This document shows, in pieces, positions 45,130-52,538 of a DNA stretch of 64,000 nucleotides. The notes beneath the pieces are model-generated. The model was not told the origin of the DNA. It saw only the letters and a program-made list of their open reading frames with translations, and ran no database searches. This DNA comes from Candidatus Gastranaerophilales bacterium (GTDB taxonomy: Bacteria > Cyanobacteriota > Vampirovibrionia > Gastranaerophilales > Gastranaerophilaceae). Made by a program: the position numbers and the translations under genes. The stretch covers positions 124,001 to 188,000 of the forward strand of contig CALUPU010000001.1 in the NCBI GenBank assembly GCA_944322725.1, read 5' to 3'. How positions within the stretch are numbered: position 1 is the first letter of the stretch; the number at the start of each line of letters is the position of its first letter.

Positions 45130-45185
45130 AAAATGGCGTCACGAAAAAACAATAAATTGCCAAAGCAGCTAGGATAAAGAAATAG
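45130..45185. repeat. Direct repeat copy 1 (56 bp)
   Basis: Begins AAAATGGCGTCACG and continues through CAATAAATTGCCAAAG to AAAGAAATAG. Copy 2 at 45283-45338 differs at two positions. The copies are 153 bp apart. Upstream of copy 1 is a short tandem GCGAGCT-GGA-GCGAGCT (~45109-45125). Confidence 0.9.
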
Positions 45186-45282
45186 TGACCGAATTTTTGC
45201 CAGTGTGGAGTCGACCGCAGGGAGCGAACACGTCCTGTGAGGCAAAACCACGCTTTTGCCGAACTGCAAATAATTCGAATAC

Positions 45283-45338
45283 AAAATGGCGTCACGAAAC
45301 AACAATAAATTGCCAAAGCAGCTAGGATAAAGAAACAG
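45283..45338. repeat. Direct repeat copy 2 (56 bp)
   Basis: Same sequence as 45130-45185 with two substitutions. It ends just before the start region of the interrupted winged-helix gene. The 97 bp between the copies are GC-richer than the surroundings. Confidence 0.9.
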
Positions 45339-45347
45339 AGACAGCTT

Positions 45348-45761
45348 ATGGATGAAAAAATTAAAGTTTTAAAAATTAATACCGATATACTGTATATGAA
45401 TGAAGATAATGACGACACAATAACGTAGTATGAAACAATGGATATGTATGGTATCGAAAACGAGGATAAAGCTTTAAAAGATGTCGGATTGGAACTGATG
45501 TTTCTGACACCTGAAAAATGCAGCCATGATGACGGCATTACTGCTGTTGAATTGAGCAAACATCTTGATATGCCGCTCGACACAGTTAAGAAAAAACTTA
45601 AAATTCTGTTTGATAAAGGAATTGTACAGGTGAAAGGTATTAATCCGAAAATCTGGCGTTTTAACGAATATAACTTTCAAAGAATGCCCGAAGATGATGA
45701 GGTCTATATGCTTTTATGCAGCTTTGACGATGTTGATTTCGATAAATATTTTTCTTATTGA
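45348..45761 (+). pseudogene. Winged-helix protein gene interrupted by an in-frame TAG
   Basis: One frame runs from ATG 45348 (MDEKIKVLKINTDILY...) to a TAG at 45426-45428, then continues without shift through YETMDMYGIENEDK to 45761. The long part (from ATG 45438) is 107 residues with a winged-helix segment TAVELSKHLDMPLDTVKKKLKILFDKGIVQVKG (key words AVELSKHLDM and LFDKGIVQV). The acidic N-terminal part and the rest read as one protein, so a nonsense mutation is likely. Alternatively translation restarts at ATG 45438, but it has no ribosome-binding site. The tail overlaps tmk by seven bases. Confidence 0.65.
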
Positions 45762-46390
45762 TTTAGAAAATCATCCAAAAGTTTTTTAGTGTCGTCAAAA
45801 ACTTTTTCAATAGAGTTGTCTGCATTAATAACCTTAACTCTGCGCGGTTCTTCCTGTGCTATTTTAATATACCCTTCGCGTACTTTTCTGTGAAACTCCA
45901 TGCCTGCTGATTCCATTCTGTCTTTTTCAGCACCTACACGTGTTTGGGCAACTTCCGTAGATACGTCAAAAACAAAAGTTAAATCCGGCTTTATATCACC
46001 TGTTGCAAGGTTATTGAGGTATTTAAGCTGTTGGATATCTTCTCCTCTGCCGTATCCCTGATATGCTATTGTAGAGTCAGTGTGGCGGTCGCATAAAACT
46101 ATTTTTCCTGCTTCAACAGCAGGTTTTATTGTGTGCTCAATATGCTGGGCTCTATCTGCCAGAAAAAGAAATGCCTCACATCTTGGTGCAACATCACCAT
46201 CATAGTGCAGAAGCAGTTCTCTTATTTTTTTGCCAAGACCCGGGGAGCCGGGTTCTCTTGTCCAGATAGTCTGATAGCCTTTATTTTCAAGGTATTGTTT
46301 TATCAGTTCTGATTGTGTTGTCTTTCCGCAGCCGTCAGCACCTTCAAAAGTTATAAAAAAGCCTCTGTCCAATTTTTTTGATTCTGTCAC
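45755..46390 (-). CDS. tmk: Thymidylate kinase
   Basis: Phosphorylates dTMP to dTDP. The 211-residue P-loop protein has FEGADGCGKTTQSELI (~14-29), the dTMP-binding TREPGSPGLGKKIRELLL, RCEAFLFLADRAQHIE and DRHTDSTIAYQGYGRG (LID region). Start is GTG 46390 with no strong ribosome-binding site; an AAGG lies 13 bases up. It follows serS by 11 bases, so it is probably co-transcribed and coupled. Confidence 0.95.
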   Translation of the reverse strand: MTESKKLDRGFFITFEGADGCGKTTQSELIKQYLENKGYQTIWTREPGSPGLGKKIRELLLHYDGDVAPRCEAFLFLADRAQHIEHTIKPAVEAGKIVLCDRHTDSTIAYQGYGRGEDIQQLKYLNNLATGDIKPDLTFVFDVSTEVAQTRVGAEKDRMESAGMEFHRKVREGYIKIAQEEPRRVKVINADNSIEKVFDDTKKLLDDFLNQ

Positions 46391-46401
46391 AATATAAAAC
46401 C

Positions 46402-47667
46402 TTATATTCTGTCAAAACCTGTGTATTTTTGAAGAACCTCCGGAATAAGGATGGTTCCGTCTTCTTGCTGGAAGTTTTCTACAATAGCTGCAAAGGTTCT
46501 GCCAACAGCCAGACCTGAACCGTTCATTGTGTAGCAGTAGTTGACTTTGCCCGTTTCTTTACTTCTGTATTTTAAACCTGCGCGGCGTGCCTGAAAATCA
46601 CCGAATACAGAGCAGCTTGAAATTTCTTTGTAATCATTGTAAGAAGGCATCCAGACTTCAAGGTCATAGCATTTTCTTGCAGAAAATCCAATGTCTCCGG
46701 AACTGAGTTCAACGCGTCTGTAGGGCAAACCGAGCATTTCAAGCATTTCTTCAGCATCTCTTGTGAGTTTTTCGTGTTCTTCCGGTGCCTGCTGCGGTGT
46801 TGTTAATTTAACAAGTTCAACCTTATTAAACTGGTGAACACGTATCAGACCTCGTGTATCTTTACCTGCGGAACCTGCTTCTCTTCTAAAGCACGGGGTG
46901 TAAGCCGTCATACATTTAGGAAGGTCATCTTCAGATAATATTTCATTACAGTATATGTTTGTAACAGGCACTTCTGCAGTCGGTATAAGGTATAAATCTT
47001 CATCCACGCATTTGTACATGTCTTCTTTAAATTTCGGAAGCTGACCTGTACCTGTCATTGCCATACCGTTTACAAGAACCGGCGGAAGGATTTCTTCGTA
47101 TCCGTGTTTTGATGTATGTACATCTAAGAAAAAGTTGATAATTGCACGTTCGAGTTTAGCACCTTTTCCTTTGTAAATATAAAATCTTGATTGAGAAATT
47201 TTTACCCCTCTTTCAAAGTCTACGAGGTCTTTTTCTACTGTTAAATCCCAGTGAGGTTTTTGTTCAAAAGAAGGTTTTATTACTTCACCTACTACTTTTT
47301 TTACGACATTTGCACTGTCATCAGCTCCTATAGGCGTTGTTTCACAGGGCATATTGGGAATGCTTAAAAGCAAGTTTTTTTGTTTTTCGTTTAATTCAAC
47401 TTCTTTTTCTTCGAGTGCTTTTATTTCGTCACCGAGAACCCTTACTTCTTCCTGTATTGCATCTGTGTTTTCACCATTTTTTTTCATCATACCGATTTTT
47501 TGGGATTCTGATTTTCTTTTTGCACGTAATTCATCAGCTTGAGTTTGAATTTTTCTTCTCTCAACATCTATTTCAAGAACCTCATCAATACTAAGTTCCG
47601 GATTTCTTCTTTTTAAAAGTTCGTTAACTTTTTCTGGATTTTCTCTGATGATTTTAATATCTAACAT
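46402..47667 (-). CDS. serS: Seryl-tRNA synthetase
   Basis: Charges tRNA-Ser (and tRNA-Sec). The 421-residue protein has the N-terminal coiled-coil tRNA arm (~30-105), motif 2 TPCFRREAGSAGKDTRGLIRVHQF (key words CFRREAGSAGKDT and RVHQF), TAEVPVTN, and motif 3 TMNGSGLAVGRTFAAIVEN. Active-site Arg and Glu are present. Related context: a tRNA-Ser (UGA) lies at 61803-61890. Confidence 0.97.
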   Translation of the reverse strand: MLDIKIIRENPEKVNELLKRRNPELSIDEVLEIDVERRKIQTQADELRAKRKSESQKIGMMKKNGENTDAIQEEVRVLGDEIKALEEKEVELNEKQKNLLLSIPNMPCETTPIGADDSANVVKKVVGEVIKPSFEQKPHWDLTVEKDLVDFERGVKISQSRFYIYKGKGAKLERAIINFFLDVHTSKHGYEEILPPVLVNGMAMTGTGQLPKFKEDMYKCVDEDLYLIPTAEVPVTNIYCNEILSEDDLPKCMTAYTPCFRREAGSAGKDTRGLIRVHQFNKVELVKLTTPQQAPEEHEKLTRDAEEMLEMLGLPYRRVELSSGDIGFSARKCYDLEVWMPSYNDYKEISSCSVFGDFQARRAGLKYRSKETGKVNYCYTMNGSGLAVGRTFAAIVENFQQEDGTILIPEVLQKYTGFDRI

Positions 47668-47754
47668 TTTTTAACTCTTTCTAATACTAGTCTATGTGCC
47701 TTAATTTTATAAAAAACGCATTGAAAAATCCAGAATATTAATTAAAATAAATAT

Positions 47755-48321
47755 ATGAAAAGATTTTTAATACTGTCATTAATATTTTTATTCTCTATGA
47801 CAACTGTAATAGCAGAGACTGCATTGAGAAATTATAAGCCTATAAGTATAGCAAAGGGTTCGTTTTTGAAAGCAATAAGCCAGAGAGACATTTCTACTTC
47901 CACTGTAAAAGTTGGTGATGTACAGTATTTTATAAATCCTGCTGATGTTTTTATTGGAGAATCGAATGTTATTCCAAAAAATTCCGTGTATTTGGGGGAA
48001 GTTCAGGAGGTTCTGGAGGCTGTTGAAGGCATCAATGCAGCAATGAAAATAAAAATATATAAGGTTATTACCCCTGACCGTAATGAGTTTTTGCTTGATG
48101 CAAATGTATACTGGAAAGGCTCTACCACAATAGGAGGGGATTTGGCATCTGTTGCTTATTACACAAAAATGCCCCACTATCCGGGTGATTGGAAACGAGG
48201 TGCCTTGCAGCTTGTGCCCACAACCATACGCCAAATGGGACAGCCGACCGTTATCAGAGCAGGAGATGAGGTCACTTTTATTATCAACAGTGATTTAAGT
48301 TTATACAAGCCTGTAAATTAA
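47755..48321 (+). CDS. Exported protein of unknown function
   Basis: A 188-residue protein with a clear signal peptide (residues 1-20, KRFLILSLIFLFSMTTVIAET). The mature part (~168 residues) is beta-rich (SVYLGEVQEVLEAVEG, AMKIKIYKVITPDRNEFLLD) and has no metal or catalytic motif that I can see. A weak -10 (TAAAAT) lies six bases before ATG 47755, another possible leaderless case. Role unknown; envelope-associated. Confidence 0.8.
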   Translation: MKRFLILSLIFLFSMTTVIAETALRNYKPISIAKGSFLKAISQRDISTSTVKVGDVQYFINPADVFIGESNVIPKNSVYLGEVQEVLEAVEGINAAMKIKIYKVITPDRNEFLLDANVYWKGSTTIGGDLASVAYYTKMPHYPGDWKRGALQLVPTTIRQMGQPTVIRAGDEVTFIINSDLSLYKPVN

Positions 48322-48390
48322 AATTAAAACTATGTATTAATTAATTGATATCTTTTTGTTTTTTATTTATAAATAACATTAACAAACAAG

Positions 48391-49353
48391 ATGAATAAGG
48401 TCATGTCTGATAATAATGCACTTGATTTTAATATTATCGCGTCTGACTGTCTGATAGCTACAAATACTGACAGTACAAAAGTTTTTGACCTTTTGCAGAA
48501 ATTGAAAAATAAATACTCCGAGATGGAGTTGATTGCCATATTTAATTACTTTCTTAAAATTGAATACAGAGCAGATGTTTTATGCTGGCTTATAAGAGAA
48601 CTTGACAGATATCGCGATTCTTCTTCTCTTGCGCCTTTAACAGAACTATTACTTATGCGGGACAGAACACCCAATGCTGATTACCACAGAGATTATTACA
48701 CAAATGTTCGTGTATTGTGTGCAAAAGCAATATCCAATCTCAAAGACCACAATTCTGTTCATGCACTTTTGTATTGTCTTAATGATAAAAACGAGAATTA
48801 TAAGATACGTCTCAGCTGTGCGGATGCACTGGGTAAACTCGGAGATAAATATGCTGTTACATCTCTAATGGATGTTGTTTCTGATGAGGATGAAAAGTCT
48901 GTTTATATTCGAGAGTCTGCAGCGGTTGCTCTCGGTCTTATCGGCGATATGAGAGCGGTTGATTCTCTTGTTAAGGTATTGGAAAATCAAAGCGGGATAA
49001 TGGATAAGTTTTCATACCTTAAAGAGAAGGCAATTGAGGCATTATGCCGTTTAAATCCTAACAATGACAGAACCTTTAATGCCTTAAAAAAATCACTTAA
49101 TGACGAAAATCCTCAGGTTCGTATAAATTCTATTGAAGCTTTGATGGATTATGAAACGCAAGAGGCTGAATCTTTAATTAAAAATATGCTTTTTGATGAG
49201 GATGAAGAGGTGCAGAGAAATGCTGTCATTGCAATGTATAATATAAAGGGAGAGTCTGTTCTTAAAGAGATTCTTGCCGAGGGTAAATACTCTGTAATCT
49301 GTAAAGAAGAGGCTCAAAATATACTGGATAACGAAAAAGACTATGAAGAATAA
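48391..49353 (+). CDS. HEAT-repeat protein
   Basis: A 320-residue helical-repeat protein. From ~80 onward it is built of repeats such as VRVLCAKAISNLKDHNSVHALLYCL, KIRLSCADALGKLGDKYAVTSLMDVV and IRESAAVALGLIGDMRAVDSLVKVL (each about 31-37 residues), the PBS-lyase/HEAT type. These are protein-interaction scaffolds; in photosynthetic cyanobacteria related repeats act as phycobilin lyases, which is unlikely here. ATG 48403 (MSDNNAL) is an alternative start. The stop codon lies 11 bases inside queC. Confidence 0.88.
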   Translation: MNKVMSDNNALDFNIIASDCLIATNTDSTKVFDLLQKLKNKYSEMELIAIFNYFLKIEYRADVLCWLIRELDRYRDSSSLAPLTELLLMRDRTPNADYHRDYYTNVRVLCAKAISNLKDHNSVHALLYCLNDKNENYKIRLSCADALGKLGDKYAVTSLMDVVSDEDEKSVYIRESAAVALGLIGDMRAVDSLVKVLENQSGIMDKFSYLKEKAIEALCRLNPNNDRTFNALKKSLNDENPQVRINSIEALMDYETQEAESLIKNMLFDEDEEVQRNAVIAMYNIKGESVLKEILAEGKYSVICKEEAQNILDNEKDYEE

Positions 49354-50026
49354 AGCAATAATATTACTTTCCGGGGGATTGGACTCAGCTGTGTCTCTTG
49401 CGGTTTCAAAGGACAAAGATTTTAAGCTTGCTCTGACCTTTGATTACGGACAAAAGGCTTTTAACAAAGAATATGAAGCATCGAAAAATATTGCTGATTT
49501 TTATAATATCAGGCACGAATGCATAAAATTGGACTGGCTTAAAAACATAACTTCTTCCTCTCTTGTTTCTGCTGATTCTGTTCCTGATATTGGGATTGAA
49601 TCTCTCGATGATTTGGCAGTTACCGATGACAGTATGAAAAGCGTGTGGGTTCCAAACAGAAATGGGGTTTTTATAAATATTGCCGCCTGTTATGCTGATT
49701 CGTATGAATATGATTATATAGTAATCGGTGCAAATAAAGAAGAAGCTGCAACTTTTTCGGATAATTCAAAAAAGTTTATCAGCGATATGAATCAAGTGTT
49801 AAAAACATCAACAAATCATGATATAAGTGTCAGTGCTCCTTTGATTGATTTTGACAAAAATCAAATAGTAAAAATGGCAGTAGAACATAAAGTACCTCTA
49901 AATCTTATTAACAGTTGTTATAACAATACACAAAAACATTGCGGCAAGTGTGAATCATGCAGCAGATTAAAAAGAGCACTTGCACATAACGGTTATTTAA
50001 ATATAATAGAAGAACTCTTTGAATAA
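49343..50026 (+). CDS. queC: 7-cyano-7-deazaguanine synthase (QueC)
   Basis: Makes preQ0 from 7-carboxy-7-deazaguanine. The 227-residue protein has the PP-loop LLSGGLDSAVSLAVSK (~8-23), the GANKEEAATFSDNS segment, and the zinc-binding cysteines near the C-terminus (SCYNN and KHCGKCESCSRLKRAL, ~190-210). Queuosine genes are not clustered with queF (6754) in this window. Its start overlaps the HEAT gene. Confidence 0.96.
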   Translation: MKNKAIILLSGGLDSAVSLAVSKDKDFKLALTFDYGQKAFNKEYEASKNIADFYNIRHECIKLDWLKNITSSSLVSADSVPDIGIESLDDLAVTDDSMKSVWVPNRNGVFINIAACYADSYEYDYIVIGANKEEAATFSDNSKKFISDMNQVLKTSTNHDISVSAPLIDFDKNQIVKMAVEHKVPLNLINSCYNNTQKHCGKCESCSRLKRALAHNGYLNIIEELFE

Positions 50027-50041
50027 ACGGGGATGAGGAAC

Positions 50042-50617
50042 ATGAAATCGTTATTTATTAAAGATGAAATTAAGTATATAGGAAGCCAGCTGGCACCGCA
50101 CTGGATTTACAAAAATTTTCATATTCTGGGTGATGCCGTTGTTGCTTTTATCGGAGAAATGGATGTTAAAATTACGGAAATGGTCGATATTGAAGATGTA
50201 ATATCAAATTCTCCGATTTACAGCAAAAAAATGGTTAGCTTTATTATTGAACAGTTTGGAATAAGTCTTTCCGAATGTGTTCTCAGACAGAGATTTTTGA
50301 TTTGCATTATCATTGAAGAGTTGAGAAAAATTCTCGGTGATAAATACTCTATAAGAAGAAGCGGTGATGACATCTTTGTTAATATAAATGGCATTGATAA
50401 AAAATTATCTGTTTCAATTGCAACAAAATCGACAACATCAGGTCTTATTCATACAGGGCTTAATATTGACCCCTCAGGTGCTCCCGTTGATGCCTGCGGG
50501 CTTACAACAGATTTGGGTATAATTGATATTGAAACATTTGCCAAAAATGTCATGAACCGTTATATTGAAGAAGATATGGAAATTTTAGAGGCAACTTGCA
50601 AAGTCAGGGGAGTATAA
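50042..50617 (+). CDS. DUF366 family protein
   Basis: A ~191-residue protein of the DUF366 family, recognised by GSQLAPHWIYKNFHILGDAVVAF, RQRFLICIIIEELRK, RRSGDDIFVNINGIDKKLSVSIAT and HTGLNIDPSGAPVDACGL (cut to key words GSQLAPHWI, RRSGDDIFV and HTGLNIDP). The function is unproven. Start at ATG 50042 has GAGGAA just before it; ATG 50033 is possible but worse placed. It follows queC by 15 bases and is probably in one transcript with it, which may hint at nucleoside or tRNA metabolism. Confidence 0.85.
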   Translation: MKSLFIKDEIKYIGSQLAPHWIYKNFHILGDAVVAFIGEMDVKITEMVDIEDVISNSPIYSKKMVSFIIEQFGISLSECVLRQRFLICIIIEELRKILGDKYSIRRSGDDIFVNINGIDKKLSVSIATKSTTSGLIHTGLNIDPSGAPVDACGLTTDLGIIDIETFAKNVMNRYIEEDMEILEATCKVRGV

Positions 50618-50618
50618 T

Positions 50619-51284
50619 ATGGCTCGTTCAAGAAAAGTTAAACAAACATGGGTGTTATTTATCGTAACATTTCTTGTTTCTTTGATTATCATTACTTATT
50701 TTATAAAGAGCATGTCTCCGGATGTTGATGTTGAAATAGGCGGAGATGAAACACAGACTACCGTTGAAGAGTCTTCTGAAAGTGATATAAAACAGGCAAT
50801 AGATGACCGCTTGAGATGGATTCAGATGGAAGATAATATGCCGGGAGTATCCAAAAGAGAAGATGGCGCTGTATCTGAAGAGGTTAATTATGAACCTTCG
50901 GATAAGGATAGAATTAATAATAAATCTGATAAGCCATCTCCCCGCAATGAAGAACAGACAGAAGGCGGAAGCGAACTTGCGCCTATTGAATATGTAAATC
51001 CGCAGCAGCATAAATCTGTAGTTCAGCCGCCAATACCTGTACAACAATCAGCAGAACCATTTAAGATGTCAAAAGTATATGTTGGTTCATATCCGACAAT
51101 TGAACAGGCTATTCAGGCTCAGAATAAACTTATGAATACGAGCCTTTCTGTAAGTCCCTTTGTAAAAGAGGTTAACGGAAGCTATGTACTGCAGGCGGGT
51201 TCTTATGCTAATGCCGCAAAAGCAGACTCTGTAGCAAAAGAAATAAGTGCAGCAGGCTTTCATGCAAGGGTTGTCAAAGAATAA
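50619..51284 (+). CDS. Single-pass membrane protein with SPOR domain
   Basis: A 221-residue protein: a short cytoplasmic N-terminus, one transmembrane helix (~12-29, WVLFIVTFLVSLIIITYF), an acidic/disordered linker (~30-145) and a C-terminal SPOR domain (~148-221: MSKVYVGSYPTIEQAIQAQ, GSYVLQAGSYANAAKADSVAKEI). SPOR domains bind denuded peptidoglycan at the division septum. It starts one base after the DUF366 stop region and ends before a strong terminator. Confidence 0.88.
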   Translation: MARSRKVKQTWVLFIVTFLVSLIIITYFIKSMSPDVDVEIGGDETQTTVEESSESDIKQAIDDRLRWIQMEDNMPGVSKREDGAVSEEVNYEPSDKDRINNKSDKPSPRNEEQTEGGSELAPIEYVNPQQHKSVVQPPIPVQQSAEPFKMSKVYVGSYPTIEQAIQAQNKLMNTSLSVSPFVKEVNGSYVLQAGSYANAAKADSVAKEISAAGFHARVVKE

Positions 51285-51314
51285 AACGCTTAAAAACTTT
51301 ACTATATCTTAATA

Positions 51315-51350
51315 AAAACCTGATGTCAGCGTTGACATCAGGTTTTGTTT
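51315..51350 (+). terminator. Terminator after the SPOR-protein gene
   Basis: Perfect 14-bp stem AAAACCTGATGTCA / TGACATCAGGTTTT with a GCGT loop, ending in a T-rich tract. The longest stem in the window. Confidence 0.95.
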
Positions 51351-51352
51351 AT

Positions 51353-51517
51353 ACAATTATATAATTGTATCTCTATCGGGAGTACAGGTTTGTGCTGAAT
51401 TCTGATTTCCGAAAAAGATATGACGCACAGGACGTCGTTGCAAATCCTGTACATTAGGCTAAGGTGTGTTACCTAACCTGAAATAACAATAAATAAATTT
51501 ATATACAAGGAGAAATC
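51353..51517 (+). promoter_or_regulatory. Structured leader and palindromic promoter of the rpsL operon
   Basis: A perfect 16-bp palindrome ACAATTATATAATTGT (51353-51368) contains TATAAT. Downstream, GTACAGG-TTTG pairs with CAAATCCTGTAC around a ~45-base internal region, and AGGCTAAGGT pairs with TACCTAACCT just before the AAGGAG site of rpsL. No frame is visible. This looks like a ribosomal-protein leader RNA. Confidence 0.5.
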
Positions 51518-51892
51518 ATGCCAACAATTGCACAATTGGTAAGAAAAGAACGTAAAAGTTCAGTTGATAAAACTAAATCACCGGCTCTTACAAACTGCCC
51601 TCAAAGACGCGGCGTTTGCACAAGAGTTTATACAACTACACCGAAAAAACCTAACTCAGCTTTGAGAAAAGTTGCAAGGGTTAGATTGACTAACGGTTTT
51701 GAAGTTACATCTTATATTCCCGGTATCGGACACAACCTTCAGGAACACAGTGTTGTTCTTATCAGAGGCGGCAGGGTAAAAGACCTTCCGGGTGTTAGAT
51801 ATCACATCGTAAGAGGCACATTGGATACAGCAGGTGTTGCTAACAGAGCACAGAGCAGATCCAAATATGGTGCTAAAAGAGCTAAAAAGTAA
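51518..51892 (+). CDS. rpsL: 30S ribosomal protein S12
   Basis: Part of the decoding centre. The 124-residue protein has the family words [42 protein letters not shown] (key words RGVCTRV and [14 protein letters not shown]), and [15 protein letters not shown]. The lysine equivalent to K43 (TPKKPNS) is wild-type, so no streptomycin-resistance change at that site. AAGGAG precedes ATG 51518. First gene of the str operon; rpsG follows by 19 bases. Confidence 0.98.
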   Translation: MPTIAQLVRKERKSSVDKTKSPALTNCPQRRGVCTRVYTTTPKKPNSALRKVARVRLTNGFEVTSYIPGIGHNLQEHSVVLIRGGRVKDLPGVRYHIVRGTLDTAGVANRAQSRSKYGAKRAKK

Positions 51893-51911
51893 ATAGAAAA
51901 GGAATATAAAG

Positions 51912-52382
51912 ATGTCAAGAAGAAATAAACCGCCGAAAAGAATACCGGCACCGGACGCAATTTATAACAGTGTAGATATCGCTAAGTTCATCAACAGATT
52001 GATGAGACGCGGTAAAAAATCAATTGCAGAAAAGATTTTCTATGCAACTATGGAAAATATTGAAGCAAAAACAAAAGAAGATCCTATCGAAGTTTTCAAA
52101 AAAGCTTTGACAAATACTACTCCTTTGCTTGAAGTTAAAGCAAGAAGAATCGGTGGTTCTACTTATCAGGTTCCTGTTGAAGTTAAACCCGACAGAGGCA
52201 TGGGTATGGCTTCTACATGGATGATTGAAGCTGCTAAGAAAAGACACGGTAAATCAATGATTGAAAAATTGACTGCCGAATTATTAGATGCCTCAAACGG
52301 TCAGGGTGCAGCTTGCAAAAAACGCGAAGACACTCACAAAATGGCAGAAGCTAACAAAGCATTTGCTCACTACAGATATTAA
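51912..52382 (+). CDS. rpsG: 30S ribosomal protein S7
   Basis: S7 nucleates assembly of the 30S head and binds 16S rRNA. The 156-residue protein has the standard length and blocks: RRNKPPKR, KFINRLMRRGKKSIAEKIFYATME (key words INRLMRRGKK), ARRIGGSTYQVPVEVKPDR and MAEANKAFAHYRY at the end. fusA and tufA do not follow in this window; a terminator and clpB do, so the usual str operon is split. Confidence 0.98.
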   Translation: MSRRNKPPKRIPAPDAIYNSVDIAKFINRLMRRGKKSIAEKIFYATMENIEAKTKEDPIEVFKKALTNTTPLLEVKARRIGGSTYQVPVEVKPDRGMGMASTWMIEAAKKRHGKSMIEKLTAELLDASNGQGAACKKREDTHKMAEANKAFAHYRY

Positions 52383-52406
52383 TAAATTAAGTTATCTGAT
52401 AATAAT

Positions 52407-52435
52407 AGAAGCCCTGATTTTTCAGGGCTTCTTTG
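52407..52435 (+). terminator. rpsG terminator
   Basis: Stem AGAAGCCCTGA / TCAGGGCTTCT with a TTTT loop, followed by T-rich sequence, 25 bases after the rpsG stop. Confidence 0.88.
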
Positions 52436-52538
52436 TGTTTGAAATTATAAATCATTAAATAAAGATTAATTTTTGCTGATTTTTGAAAAAAACTCATTAA
52501 AATAAGAATATAAAAAATTATTAAGTGAGGTATATACT

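Noticed and set aside
45080-45583. Minus-strand frame with a repeated hydrophobic word (FILAALAIYC)
   Set aside because: The repetition comes from the 56-bp DNA repeat, and the frame lies over the plus-strand winged-helix gene and a terminator; no ribosome-binding site.
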